In this document: positions 12,401 through 23,601 of the stretch, in pieces | How positions within the stretch are numbered: position 1 is the stretch's first letter | How the letters are laid out: each line of letters opens with the position of its first letter | Assembly (NCBI GenBank): GCA_029532625.1 | Contig: JARFXM010000006.1 | Location: 868,001-932,000 of the forward strand | Source of the DNA: Lomentospora prolificans | Lineage: Eukaryota > Ascomycota > Sordariomycetes > Microascales > Microascaceae | Length of the DNA stretch: 64,000 bases | Direction: 5' to 3' | The notes under the pieces: generated by a model | Databases searched by the model: none | Told to the model about the DNA's origin: nothing | What the model saw: only the letters and a program-made list of their open reading frames with translations | Made by a program: the position numbers and the translations under genes

Positions 12401-12995
12401 AGTGGAGGGCTGTCAGTTAATGCTAGTCTCAATTGCATCCACGGATGCTAGCTTTTCCTCCAGGTCTGTACTGGTATCTCCCAGGAGCGACCGCTTCAGT
12501 AGTACCGAGGAGGCGGCATCAGATTTGTACCAAAGATGGTCGCGGACGGTTCCCGAAGCAGCATCGATGGACCTAGGAATCAGAATTCCCCATGACGCTG
12601 GCGACGTCCTCAGTGGCTTCCCCCATTTTCCCATCGATTCCACTTCTCGGGCCAACAGTGGATCCCGACAATTTTGGGCCCATTTCAGCCAATCAGGGCG
12701 GTCCAATTTGCATTCTCACTCATTCTAGTGTAGCTATCGTGTACCCAGTGGGCTTGCCCTCTGTGTCCCTCTGAATTTGGAGGAAGAGGGCGATTGGCCC
12801 TAGGCGTGGGCTGGGCCTTGCATGGGCTGGACCTTCCCTCCCCCCGAATGACAAATGGCTCGGGTTCCAGCTTGATATCTTGGGGTCCCTTATTTTTATT
12901 GCCTTTCTCTCGAGTTCCCCGAGTTTCCCACTTCTTCATCTACTTTCCTTCCTTCCTTATAACTCTTTGGATTCCACTTGCCCATCCTCCAAAAG
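9425..12995. other. intergenic region between PRP39 and cytochrome c peroxidase
   Basis: About 3.6 kb with no recognisable gene on either strand; the longest open frames (up to ~150 codons) lack domain-like composition and overlap each other antisense. T-rich runs just after PRP39 (about 9557-9640) are plausible 3' UTR. One copy of the 9-mer TACGAAGTA is at 10141. The end of the interval (from ~12850) becomes pyrimidine-rich and belongs to the promoter and 5' leader of the peroxidase gene. Confidence 0.5.
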
Positions 12996-13216
12996 GTAAG
13001 AGCTCCCAATCTACCCTCTTCATCCTCCCACCCTTCTTAGCCGACCTGTATATTTCCTCTTCCTTCTCTTTGCTTGTTATCTCTGCAACCCACCAGAGAC
13101 TTTTTGGCGATCCCTTATCAGATTCCGATTGTTACCACCCCAATCGAACTGACCAACTTCTCCCACACCTAACTTTCCCTAATACTAATCAGTCCTTTCT
13201 TCTTCCCTTCCTCCAG
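12996..13216 (+). other. probable 5'-UTR intron of cytochrome c peroxidase
   Basis: GTAAGA at 12996 and a pyrimidine-rich CCTCCAG ending at 13216 lie just before the ATG at 13224. The branch-like TACTAATC at 13183-13190 sits about 27 bp before the acceptor, a good fungal spacing. Splicing would place the leader seven bases from the start codon. No RNA evidence is available here. Confidence 0.5.
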
Positions 13217-13223
13217 ATACACG

Positions 13224-14352
13224 ATGGCTTCGACTACTCGCCAGTTCGCCCGCGTGGCGCTTCGAACCACCACCCGCCGCACCGCTTTTGTTGCGGCTCC
13301 CCGGCAGGCTTTCCGCCAGGGTGGTCGCCGCTATAACTCTTCGCAGGCTGGAAAGTCTGGTAGCTCCCCCTTCGTCTGGATTGCTGGTGCTGCCGCCGCC
13401 GGTGGTGCTGGTTACTACTTCTTTACCCAGGGTAGCGGTGCTTCTGCAAAGGAGTTTAAGCCCACCCAGAAGGACTACCAGGAGGTCTACAACGTCATCG
13501 CCAACCGCCTCGAGGAGAAGGATGACTACGATGATGGCAGCTACGGTCCCGTCCTCCTCCGTCTCGCTTGGCACGCCAGCGGTACCTACGATAAGGAGAC
13601 TGGCACTGGTGGTAGCAACGGTGCCACTATGAGGTTCTCGCCCGAGGCCAGCCACGGCGCCAATGCTGGTCTCGCCGCCGCTCGTGACTTCCTCGAACCG
13701 GTCAAGCGTGAGTATACGCCCCTCCCAGGCTTAATCTAGGAAGTAGAGCTAACAGTGCTGAACAGAGCAATTCCCTTGGATCACCTACTCTGATCTCTGG
13801 ATCCTTGCTGGTGTCTGCGCCGTGCAGGAGATGTTGGGACCCCAGATCCCTTACCGCCCCGGCCGCACTGACCGTGACATTTCCGCTTGCACTCCCGACG
13901 GTCGTCTGCCCGATGCCTCTCAGGGCTCCAAGCACCTTCGCGACATCTTCTACCGAATGGGCTTTAACGACCAAGAGATTGTCGCCCTTAGCGGCGCCCA
14001 CGCTCTCGGCCGTACTCACAAGAACCGCAGCGGCTATGATGGTCCCTGGACTTTCTCCCCTACCGTCCTGACCAACGATTTCTACCGCCTCCTTCTCGAG
14101 GAGAAGTGGCAGTGGAGGAAGTGGGAGGGTCCTGCTCAGTACGAGGACAAGAAGACCAAGAGCCTTATGATGTTGCCCACCGACATGGTCCTCGTCCAGG
14201 ACAAGGAGTTCCGCAAGCACGTTGAGCGCTACGCCAAGGACAACGACTTGTTCTTCAAAGACTTCGCCGCCGCTGTCAACAAGCTCTTTGAACTCGGTGT
14301 CCCTTTCCCTGAGAACGCCGAGCGCATGACCTTCACCTCCCCCAACGCCTGA
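13224..14352 (+). CDS. CCP1: cytochrome c peroxidase, mitochondrial
   Basis: Class I haem peroxidase of the mitochondrial intermembrane space; it reduces hydrogen peroxide to water with electrons from ferrocytochrome c. Exons 13224-13707 and 13766-14352 (58-bp intron) encode 356 aa, normal length. The N-terminus is an arginine/serine-rich mitochondrial presequence (residues 1-~45), followed by a hydrophobic segment (~50-67) of the kind that is cleaved to release the mature enzyme. The distal haem site LLRLAWHASG gives Arg113, Trp116 and His117. The proximal site ALSGAHALGRTH gives His240, and GPWTF gives Trp256, sixteen residues later as in yeast (His175/Trp191), where the tryptophan forms the radical. 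All catalytic residues are present. It is convergent with the homeodomain gene 2.7 kb downstream. Confidence 0.97.
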
Positions 14353-14824
14353 GTCGACTATCGAACGGAACTTTACTCAACAAGAAGCCAACGAGAAAAT
14401 TGAAAGTTTACTCCCACGCACTAGTCAATCTATTTCCCCACGGTTGACAACCAGGACTAGATGATGGGAAATGTGATGGGAGGTTTGGCGATTGGTCCTT
14501 TTCCATTTCTTTTGTGTTGGGATTAAAAGACGGCCTAGAGGTGTTCAGACATGTGTACGAAGCGGACAGACCCTTGTCAATGTTTTTATTTGGTTGTTTA
14601 GAATACTTGTAAGAGATTCCCACGATGTGTATAGAACATCAACTCAATTACATTTGAGCTTCAAGTCTGTGTCAGCTAGACCGTTTTCCAAGTGTGTGCT
14701 TCAATGCGTTGCGTCGTATCAACCTCAATTGCGAAGTAACATCTATGCCTACTTTTTTAACAAATATAAAACCATCGCCGAACCGAGATTGCATCTATTG
14801 TGGCTTATCTGGAGCAGCGATGCG

Positions 14825-14846
14825 TACTTCGTTTGCGTACTTCGTA
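14825..14846. repeat. tandem pair TACTTCGTT / TACTTCGTA
   Basis: TACTTCGTT (14825-14833) is followed after TGCG by TACTTCGTA (14838-14846), a 13-bp-spaced direct repeat. The second unit is one of five exact copies of this 9-mer in the window. Confidence 0.6.
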
Positions 14847-15262
14847 GATAAGCTGCAGGGTAGCTCCCCAGTCTGAACTCGCGGGTTCCGCATGCTCCCT
14901 TGGTAGGGAGCTCCCGAATCCCGAACCGAGCCGAGCTACAATCCCGGGGTCTCGCCGAAGCGAGCTCCCAGAGTCAACCATCAATCTCATCAAGGAATTA
15001 GTCAATCCTCCAACTTCTTCAACTCGGCCACCATCAATTCAAGAGCCCTCTATTTGTAGATTAAGCATTCTCCCGAAAAAAGAATATAAGCGTCCAAGAA
15101 CAAATCTCAAAAGGGACAGTACCACCCCCTGTCGATCACCGGCATCTAAACCTAGGGACCGCCCTACGGATACCCAATCCGTACATCTGTACACCTGCAT
15201 CCCCGCGGAAAGAGTTCCTCATCCCAGCGATGGAGGGGGCGTGTATCGCCCGAGCTTTTTGA

Positions 15263-15306
15263 TTTTTTTTTTTTTTTTTTTTTTTTGGTACTCCTTGGTA
15301 CTCCTT
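15263..15306. repeat. T24 homopolymer joined to two GGTACTCCTT units
   Basis: T runs from 15263 to 15286 and is followed directly by GGTACTCCTT twice (15287-15306). Read on the minus strand this is a short tandem repeat followed by a poly(A) tail, which is how a retroposed element would end, but no body of an element was recognised. Confidence 0.7.
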
Positions 15307-17040
15307 GGACAAGGTGAGGAAAACCTTGTCTTGGGTGGGTTTGATGGAAGTGGTTGGCTCTCCTGGGATAAGATCGGCGGTGGGCGAACGGAGATGGGGC
15401 AAGAAGATAAAGTTTAAAAAGTAAACTACCAGGCTTGCAAGGACGTACGTTCATATTCCCTCGCAGGCAGAATCCCTCTAGGGAGGAGATGGGAAAAAAA
15501 AAAAATAAATACCGATTGGTTAATTACGAAGTAGAAGGCTGCTGGTGGCCCTTCTGGCACACCAAAGCCGCTGCAGCATGCAAAGTGCACCATCATCATG
15601 ACAAGATGCGCTGTCTCGGTTGGCTACGTCGGCTGCGCGGAGAAATCGGGTTCCCGGGGCCTTTCCCGGTCCTATCGGGGCTCAAGATCTTGGCGGGTTC
15701 CAATCCCGCCACACGTCTGAAGCGGACAGACATGGGGGCTAAGCTGGTTTTCGAGTTTCTCCCCCTTGTGAATCGTGTATTGCGGAACGTGCTTCTCGTG
15801 CAATGGTGATGGAAAATACCTGATGAGGACGATAATACTTCGTAGCTGTCGTCGAGACGAGGTATTCTTTCAAATCTTGACATGGCCAGGGAGGAGGCTC
15901 TTTTGGGGGGTTCGGGACCCATCATCACGACCTTTCTCTCTATACATGCACGCCTCGGCCAAACTTGCCCATCGTATCAAATCAAAGGCCGGCGATCATC
16001 GTGTGTATGCGTGGATCGTTGCCCGTCAATCATCGAAGCGAGCTGCTCTTCTCACGAACCCCTCACAATCATCATAACCACTTACGTCTCGAATACTTCG
16101 AGTCCCGCCACCACCAACACTCCTTTGGCAAGCACACCGTCTCTCCAATGTCGAACCATCGGCTTGGATTGCGTTCACGTGGGTCTCTGGATGGGAGAAG
16201 AGGCCCGGGTTAAGGAAAATGTTGCTAAATGCTCGGGGTATTTCCATTTCTGCTTTGCTAAAACGAGAGAAGAAGGAAAATTTTCACAGATGGGATGGTA
16301 TAGTTCCAATTGCCTCCTTATAACACCGACCGTCCTTCCATCAGTACAGATCGTTCCGCCTCGGTCCAAATTGGCTTCCGACCACTTTCTGTTCCATTTC
16401 GCCAACATTACATTAAATAATCCGTGAAACATAGGACTACCTGCCTCCCTTGATAGGTAAGAGGGGAACCATAAACAAATCAGGGGACGAATGCGTATAC
16501 GAGGGGGAGATGGGCATCGACATGTCTTGCTAAACCAGCTCTCTAAGACCTTGACTCGGTATTTGTCTTAAACGGTAACTCGGGAGATTTGAAACGGGAC
16601 AATTCGAGTGTGCGTGAATTGTTTGGGTCCTGACGGGCTGTTTGATAGCTGAAAAAGCAATGATGCCTAACCACGCTCCTCCTCATGAAATAACACCACA
16701 TGTATCCCTTTCCTTCCCTCCCCAAAAGGTCCATTAGTCCGGTATCTGTCATGATAATACAATTGTTGCTGAAGAACACGCTTTTTCAGTTCTCAATAAA
16801 AAACGAAAAAAAGGATGTATATGAAGGAGATGAAAAGCAAGGAAAAAAAGAAAAAAAAGAAGGCCATGCCGAACAGGAACTGGCCGCCAAAATGAGACAA
16901 ACCCCTGTACGCCCCGCTACCCAGCCCCATAAACTCATGAATATAAACAAGAAGGAAACATCCTTCGGGGGTTTAAAAGTCTATACGATGACGACGATGT
17001 GCACGATGGGAGTGACTGAATCGATATAAAGCCTTGCTGC

Positions 17041-18920
17041 TTATTTCGTACCGCTAAAGTCTTGGGCCGTGAAGTTGTTGAATTGCAGCTGCCGCCTCTG
17101 GCCCTGGTGGGGAGAGGATTTTGAGACCATTGTCGCGTCCGACCAGTTGTACTCTGTGTTGCCGCCGGGCATGGAGGCGTAGTAAGCGGCCGAGATGGGC
17201 ACTTGTGGCGGGAAGCCGGGCGTTGATGGCTGGCTCATGTAGTTGTCGGAGACGTAGTTGGGAAGGCAGTACTCGTTGGCTCTCATAGGGTATTCTATGC
17301 TAGGGGTGAGGAGGGCGTCATCAGGCGGTGCGAAACCCAGGGTCGTCTCGATCGACTGAGCGAATGCATCACCAACAGTGATTGGGGTGGCGGGGGGTGT
17401 TCGGAGGCTCTGATCCAAAACGAAAGGATGCGCCGCCACGTCAGGATAGGCAAGGTAAGGAACATTCTCCTCAGATGACGAGTTAGAAGAGACAGTTGCT
17501 TCGCGCAGCGACTGCTGGGTGGCTACGATTGGAGTGTTCGGTGTTGGGGGCGCCATTGCGTTTAAGGGCGAGGGCATTACATTAGGTGATCGCGCAGCTT
17601 GGAGGAGGGACTCCTGCCTTCGGTCGCTGAACTGGCCCCTTTGCGGAGCTGGGAATCGCCGGATACCGTGAGGTCCGAATCCAGTTGCGGAAGCTACTCT
17701 GCGCATCGGGCTACTGGGATCGACACGTCTGCCACCAAAGTCCATGCCGGTGGCGGGTCCGTTTGAGATGCTCCTTAACCCCGAAAGAGCGAGACCGGGA
17801 CGCTTCCTCCTCCCAGCAAGATCGATCGCCGGCGGAGACTTGATGCGAAAGTCTGGTTGCTCCATCTGGTCCGACGCGAGCTCCTGGAAACCGGCTTCCA
17901 TTGTTGGCGATTGGGAATGATTCGTCTCCTGGTACAGGTTCGACATGTTTTGCTTCACCTCTGGAGGTGCTTCAAACGAAGCTGGCTCGTCGGTGCCGTT
18001 AGAGAACGTCATATACGGGTAGGAGAAAGCGCCGATGGCATCAGTGGCATCTCCAATAGTGCACGGCATCGGAGCGGGTATTGCCACTGTTGGTGTTGGG
18101 CAGGTTGCCGCGACCATGCCAGAAAAATCTGGGCACTGAGTGGGAAAGTAGGAGCCGGCAACAGCATTGTGGTCGAAGGGTATATTGATACCATCTGGGG
18201 AGGTCTGGTTCGAGTAGACAGCGTTAGGCTGTGGCTCGGGGAGATTTTGCTCCTGCTGCGGCGAGGTGTGAGCCGAGGGGATGTTGTTATCGGATAGCGG
18301 GCTCGGAGAGCTCATTTCCGTCTTGATGGCGAGGTTGGAGTGGCCAAGTTCGTCGGGCTGCTCAGTCGAGGGAAGAGGCTCTTCGGAATCAGACGTCGTG
18401 GGCACTTCTGCCTGGTCTTCCTCGGCCTTGTTCTTTGCATCCTGCATCTGCGCCTTGAGCTCTTGCTTCTTCTTGGCGCGCCTGTTTTGAAACCAATTCT
18501 GCGAAGGGGCAAAGCGAATTAGCATCCATTGTCACTATACAAGTATCGAAGGAAGGCCGAGACACCGGAAGCTAGGGGCGGGATTGGGACACATACGTTG
18601 ATTCGGGCAACATCCACCCTCATTTGTTCAGCAAGGCCCTTCTTGACATTGGAGCTAGGTTTGTTGTTCTTCTGGAACTCGGCCTCCAGCTGTTCGACCT
18701 CGCCCTTGGATAACCGAGGCTTGGTTTCGGTCCTGTGCGACTGGAGAAGAGAGTTGCGCGCGTAGGGGTCCATCCAGCGGTGACCTTGGTAAGGGTATTC
18801 GGGGCCCCCGCGCACTTGCTGGAACCGAGCGTTCTGAGCGTTCTGAGCGTTGTAGATGTTGGTAGCGTAGGCGTTTTGTGGCAACCGGTATTGCATCTGT
18901 TGAAACTGAAAGTATTCCAT
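17041..18920 (-). CDS. homeodomain transcription factor
   Basis: Exons 18920-18597 and 18498-17041 (98-bp intron, phase 0) encode 593 aa. The homeodomain spans residues ~66-124: it starts near TKPRLSKGEVEQLEAEF and ends with helix 3 INNWFQNRRAKKKQE, the intron falling exactly between RIN and NWFQNRR. The canonical WF-N-R DNA-contact residues of helix 3 are intact, so DNA binding is expected. The ~45 residues before it are rich in Q, N and Y. The ~470 residues after it are low-complexity, rich in S, P, Q and acidic residues, with no second domain; such tails often act as activation regions. Fungal homeodomain proteins of this kind commonly regulate conidiation or fruiting-body development, but I cannot place this one in a named orthologue group. 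The ATG at 18920 is inside a larger upstream frame in another phase. Confidence 0.93.
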
Positions 18921-19976
18921 TGAGATCTTCCTCCCTCGGAAGGGATCTTTTCACAATTGTCCTTGGTCGGCGCCAGACGAAAGATTCGTTCCACAGGTAT
19001 AAGCTATAAATAACGGATAGCGTCGAGTGTATTGAGTGGGCGCTTGAGTTCCGTCGTTGCTCTAGAGGCTGCGCATATACGACTATTGCTCGCTCAGGCA
19101 GGAGGGAGTGGTGAGATACGGGAAGGGAGATATAAAAGACCGTGGTAGAGGACAAGCTTAAGCGTTAGAGGGTGGCGATGATCAATACACAAGAAATGTA
19201 TCAACAGCTAGGTGTCTAATTTAGAGAAGGAGAGGAGCAAGAATGACCAGATGGATGGAGATCAGCTTGGCGAGGCGGGAGAGGGTGATGGATGCCCTTT
19301 AATGCTGACGAGACGCCCAAGGAAGAACAGGGGGAAAAGAGATCAATGGGGACGGGGGTGGGGCGTGTAGGGAAGGTGAGACAACTGAGTGAAGCGCACA
19401 GAGCCTGGCGACACGACTTGGTTGAGACCTCTGGGATTGAAGAGAAGGGTTATGGAAAAACACCAAGAGACAGAGGAAGGGGTTTGCCACGAGCGAGAGG
19501 GTGTGGGAGGGTAGATACGGAGTTGAGTGCCTATCTGACGGGCTCTCGTTGATCTCCTAGTACTGATAGGTGCAAGTAAGCCCTGTGAGAGGTGTGTAAA
19601 GTGTTCAACACAACCGACCGGGCAGGGGGGAGGAGCGGCAAGGGCAATCAAGCTCACTCCGGACCAGGAGCAGCGACTGCCTTAGTTTTTATTTCCTTCA
19701 TTATACCTGTGCATGTACAAGTCTCGGTATGAGAGACAGGATACTGTCGAACAGTCGCTCGAGGGACATGGACATGGACATGGGGCAGCTTTGCGCAAAA
19801 GCAAGGGGAATGAAAGGGGGGTACAACTTCAAAACTACCTTCTGGTACTTTCCACCTGCGTCAGGCGAGGGAACTGGCACCACGATGCACCACTCCTACT
19901 CCTTTTGGGCCTCCACAGAGGCTCTCGTCGCGGAGGACACCGCCGACCGGAAGTCTTCGCTCTCTCCTATCGGCGG

Positions 19977-20015
19977 TTGGGGAGGGGGGCGGGGGGGGGC
20001 GTGAGGGGGGGCGAG
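19977..20015 (+). other. G-quadruplex motif
   Basis: Four G runs of four to nine bases (GGGG, GGGGGG, GGGGGGGGG, GGGGGGG) are separated by one to five bases. This satisfies the usual G4 rule with very short loops. It lies ~1.06 kb upstream of the homeodomain start codon, on the strand opposite to that gene's coding strand. Confidence 0.75.
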
Positions 20016-20401
20016 GTTATGGATGGGCAAACGCTAGGGTCGGCTCCCGAGGGCGACATCCTGGCGAGAACTTGCGCTTGCAGTTGGGGTTGTGCACTGG
20101 ACCAGCACCTAGGGACAGTTAGCGGTGCGCGAGACTCGGCTGGCCAGCCAGAGTACCGTCCTGTACTTACCCTGACTCTCCTCCAGACGAGGGTACTTCC
20201 TGGGACCAACATCAGGCAAGGGCCAGGGGCTTGCTACTGGTCGCTGGCCCACCGGGAGGGCTGTACAAAGACCTCAATGGTCACCACTGAACTTAAGCGC
20301 AGTGCCAAATTAATGCGGGCCTACGAAGGTACACTAAATCCGCCGTAGCATCAATGTACCAGTAAATTTCGCCTCGGATACTTGGAGGGGAGAGACACAA
20401 C

Positions 20402-20430
20402 CGCACGCACACGCACACGCATACGCACAC
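20402..20430. repeat. interrupted CA/CG microsatellite
   Basis: Alternating CGCACA-type units (cgcacgcacacgcacacgca and onward) form a purine-pyrimidine alternating tract of ~29 bp, able to adopt Z-DNA. No gene is next to it. Confidence 0.7.
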
Positions 20431-21281
20431 CATGCTGTCTGCTCAGACACTGGCTGGTCTGGGTGGGAGGTGCCGCGAGCGTGTCCCAGACCCACCAGGC
20501 AAACAAGGGGGGTCGAAAACCCAGGATGAGAGCATGTCGAACAGGCACGCTAAATGGCCACCTGGAGAAAAAACAAAGAAGGGAAAGAACAGCACGTACG
20601 AAGGTACAACCAACTCAATTAGGGTCTCTGGGCCCCTCTAGGCCCCTCTGAGCTCCGTGCTCTGAGCTCTATGCTGGCCTGGAGCTTCAGGCCAGGATGT
20701 TGTCTGTCCCACCCATCAATCGCAGAAAGAACCACGGACGCTCATCTGGTGGTCAAACTTGCAGAGACGAAGGACGAGGTTGTGCTGATTTTCCTACTCT
20801 AGCCCGTCCTGTTTCTCGGACAGGACACAAGGCTTGCATAGTGATTATAGTTGGCATAAGCGTTTGCAAAAAGCTGGCGTGCATGGCCGATCAATGATAG
20901 AAGAAATCAATGGGCATCTTATTCGCAAGGATGTGTGCCGTTGATCAAGATTGAGTTGAGGGGTGGCGGACTGGGAAGGGAGGAAGAAGAATTCAAAACA
21001 TGGCATTGCCACCACGCCAGGCGGAAGACCATGGTCGACCGCATCCCGTTGGTTAGATGAATCCCCTAGAGAGAACAGGGAGATACGAGATGTGGGAAGC
21101 GAAATTCCAAGGAGCTGAGGGCCTGTGAAATGCGCTGAACAAGACTTGTGTGAGAAGTGACGAATCGGCGTTGCAATTCCCCAGGAACCCGAGGGTGATT
21201 GACTTAAGTCTCGAGGTGCTCAACCGATCCAGTCCGGGGGTTGTTGAGGGATGACAAGCTCGTCACCCGTCTTTGACAAGT

Positions 21282-21304
21282 AAAAAAAAAAAAAAAAAAA
21301 AAAA
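21282..21304. repeat. A23 homopolymer
   Basis: An uninterrupted run of 23 A in otherwise mixed sequence. The sequence preceding it does not match those beside the other long A/T runs in this window, so a shared mobile element is not supported. Confidence 0.8.
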
Positions 21305-23575
21305 GAGAACATTCCCCTTCTACACACTGTACGTCTAGAACATATTTCAAGGCTCGGTTCCTGGGCACCACCGGCTCAGGAAGTCCGTGATATTTGGCTC
21401 GTATGTATACCGTGTTAACTCTTTGATGAACGGCTCCCTGCGAGGAAGTGCGGAATCCCTGCCAGCCCTCACGCCTTCCAGCTGGCGTACCGCGCGGAAT
21501 AAGGACGCGATCGCCACGGGTCACGGAGCACTCCGTCCTCCAGAGGGGCAGTACTGATTACAGGATCCCATGCTGAAATTCCCATCTCAAACGGCAGGCG
21601 CGGCTGAAATCGAAGCGCATCATTTCTCCCCCCCCTGGTGCTCCTTGGATACTCCGGAAACATGCGTAATGGAAGTGATATTGCGCCGGTACAGGGGAGC
21701 TAAAGTCCTCTTACAATGTTAGCAGTTGTCGGTGTGGTGTCAACTCCCACTTACAACCACACGATTACCAAGAGCGACCAGCCTCTAATGAAGGAGGCAA
21801 AGGCAGGGTCAAGGATTGAGTAAGACTGTCTTATTCACGCGCCTTCTACCAAAGCGGTTTGAGAGAAATTAGTGGTAATGGTCATTGCTAATTAATGTAC
21901 AAATTATGATAAAGAGCAAGATGAGAGGAAAGCGAGTCCGAAAGCTTGGGCTTCCGTCCCCTCACGTACCACGTCCCGGTTCCTGCTTTGAGGCGTGTGG
22001 TCTGTGCACTGTGCAGGCTCGAAACTTATGGACAAGTAGGGTTACTTTGGAACCTCGCACCCAAGAGCTCCTGCCAGACCGTGGGTACGTACCATCACAG
22101 ACCTTGTCCGGGACATGCTAGGCTCTCAACCCAACAGACTGGTTGACAGTGTAGATCCCCAAGCAAGGTGCAGGGCCCTAATAGTACCTGAGGATGCAAG
22201 ACTTTTGCTCTTAGCGCTGCGACTCTCGCTTCCGCGCACACTCTCTCGAGGTTTGCTCGCTGATAATAATTTATCGTCGATGATGCTGGAGCAAGCTGAA
22301 TACCGCTGTTCGGATTTTCCGCTTCCGGACAGACTAGCAACCATCTCACTGGAATCAATGCGCTGAATACCTGGAAACCTGACGAATACGGCAAAATAGG
22401 GCGCCCATTCCGCGCCGCCTCTCTGGCATCGATCCGGGGCATGCCAATCGCGTCGTTCGAGTGAATGCAAAGCAACATGAGTAAAAATGACCCACAAGTT
22501 CATCTCGCTATGCTTTGATGTTCGTCTAGTTTTGGGCTGACCTCGAACCTGTGGCCCCAACAAGCTCCAGCACCAACACTGCCCAAAGGCGGCTAATTGG
22601 TGCCCAGGCCGAACCCCCGCTCCGCTGCTTTTATTCAAGTAGGGCGTGCTAGCGAGCACAGCGCAGATTAAGACCCACCGTGCCGTATCGCACACCACAT
22701 CAGACACCACGGATATCAAATTCACTCGTTGCCCGCGTTGGGCTAGTCCGAGGAGCTTGGGGAGGGGCAAACACCGGCGCCAACACACACAAGAATGAAA
22801 ACGGGGCCGACCGTATTCCTAGGCGTTAATCTACACACGGGACGTTGAGTCAGCACGGGAATATCAGGAGATGATGGCATACCTTCCGAAACCACCTCAT
22901 TCCGAATGCCGTTGGTGCTTGGATAGATTTGGATGCCGGCCCAGCACAAGGTTTCGCAGAGCCCACTTGGGGTTGGTTTCCTCACCATACTTTCTTTGAC
23001 CAACCGAATGGGGCTCCACGTCCAACGATATCTATTTCTCGGTCTCCTAGTTGTTACCTCCTGCGCCCGTCGTTCTGTGATCCTCTTGCGTTCCAAGCGA
23101 ATGGGAACCCATGGCCGGACCAGTGCTCCTGCAGCTTCCGGACCTAGAGATGCTTTTAGGACCGAGGTTGGTCCCTGTTTAGAAGGCGTCTGGAACTGTG
23201 ATAGAGCTGCAGAATGGCTGGCGTCGCCCTATCTTTGCAAGGGTTATTCAAGATTGGGGCCGCACTAGTTGGTTTTCATCGGGAGGACTCTCGATGACAG
23301 AGACGAGTCTCGCCATTCGTCAAAAGGGACAGACGCTTGTTCCAGGGAGATGAAAAACCCCTTGCGGCACTACTTGTCCTTACATGACTGACGACCCCTG
23401 AAGGGGTGGCCTTCGCCGAAGCGCTAAGCTCGACAGGAGCCCAAAGTGTGCCAGTCATATTTTTTTCAACCACCCTGCATCGACACTACGAGGTATGCTG
23501 TTTCAGAGAAGTGGGCAGAGCTCAACCCGAGTCGCAGATTGACACGTCCTTTCAATTATATGGAAGAGAGGTGGT

Positions 23576-23601
23576 GGGGGGGGGGGGGGGGGGGGGGGGG
23601 G
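23576..23601. repeat. G26 homopolymer
   Basis: A run of 26 G preceded by GGTGGT. Such long G runs are much rarer than A/T runs in fungal DNA; the exact length is likely unreliable in any sequencing technology. Confidence 0.8.

Larger units (their letters stand above)
14353..17040. other. convergent intergenic region between CCP1 and the homeodomain gene
   Basis: About 2.7 kb separating two 3' ends. No coding frame with protein-like composition is seen. It holds three exact copies of TACGAAGTA/TACTTCGTA (14838, 15525, 15836), a T24 run at 15263-15286 followed by two copies of GGTACTCCTT, and A-rich tracts at about 15493-15505 and 16800-16860. A tRNA T-arm-like sequence at about 15693-15713 lacks the rest of a cloverleaf. 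Confidence 0.5.

Noticed and set aside
15640..15720. tRNA-like T-arm (GCGGGTTCCAATCCCGC)
   Set aside because: The T-stem pairs, but position 57 is a C where tRNAs carry a purine, and no matching acceptor, D-arm or anticodon arm lies at the right distance upstream.
22126..22788. 220-codon minus-strand open frame
   Set aside because: No recognisable motif, unbiased composition, and equally open frames overlap on the other strand.
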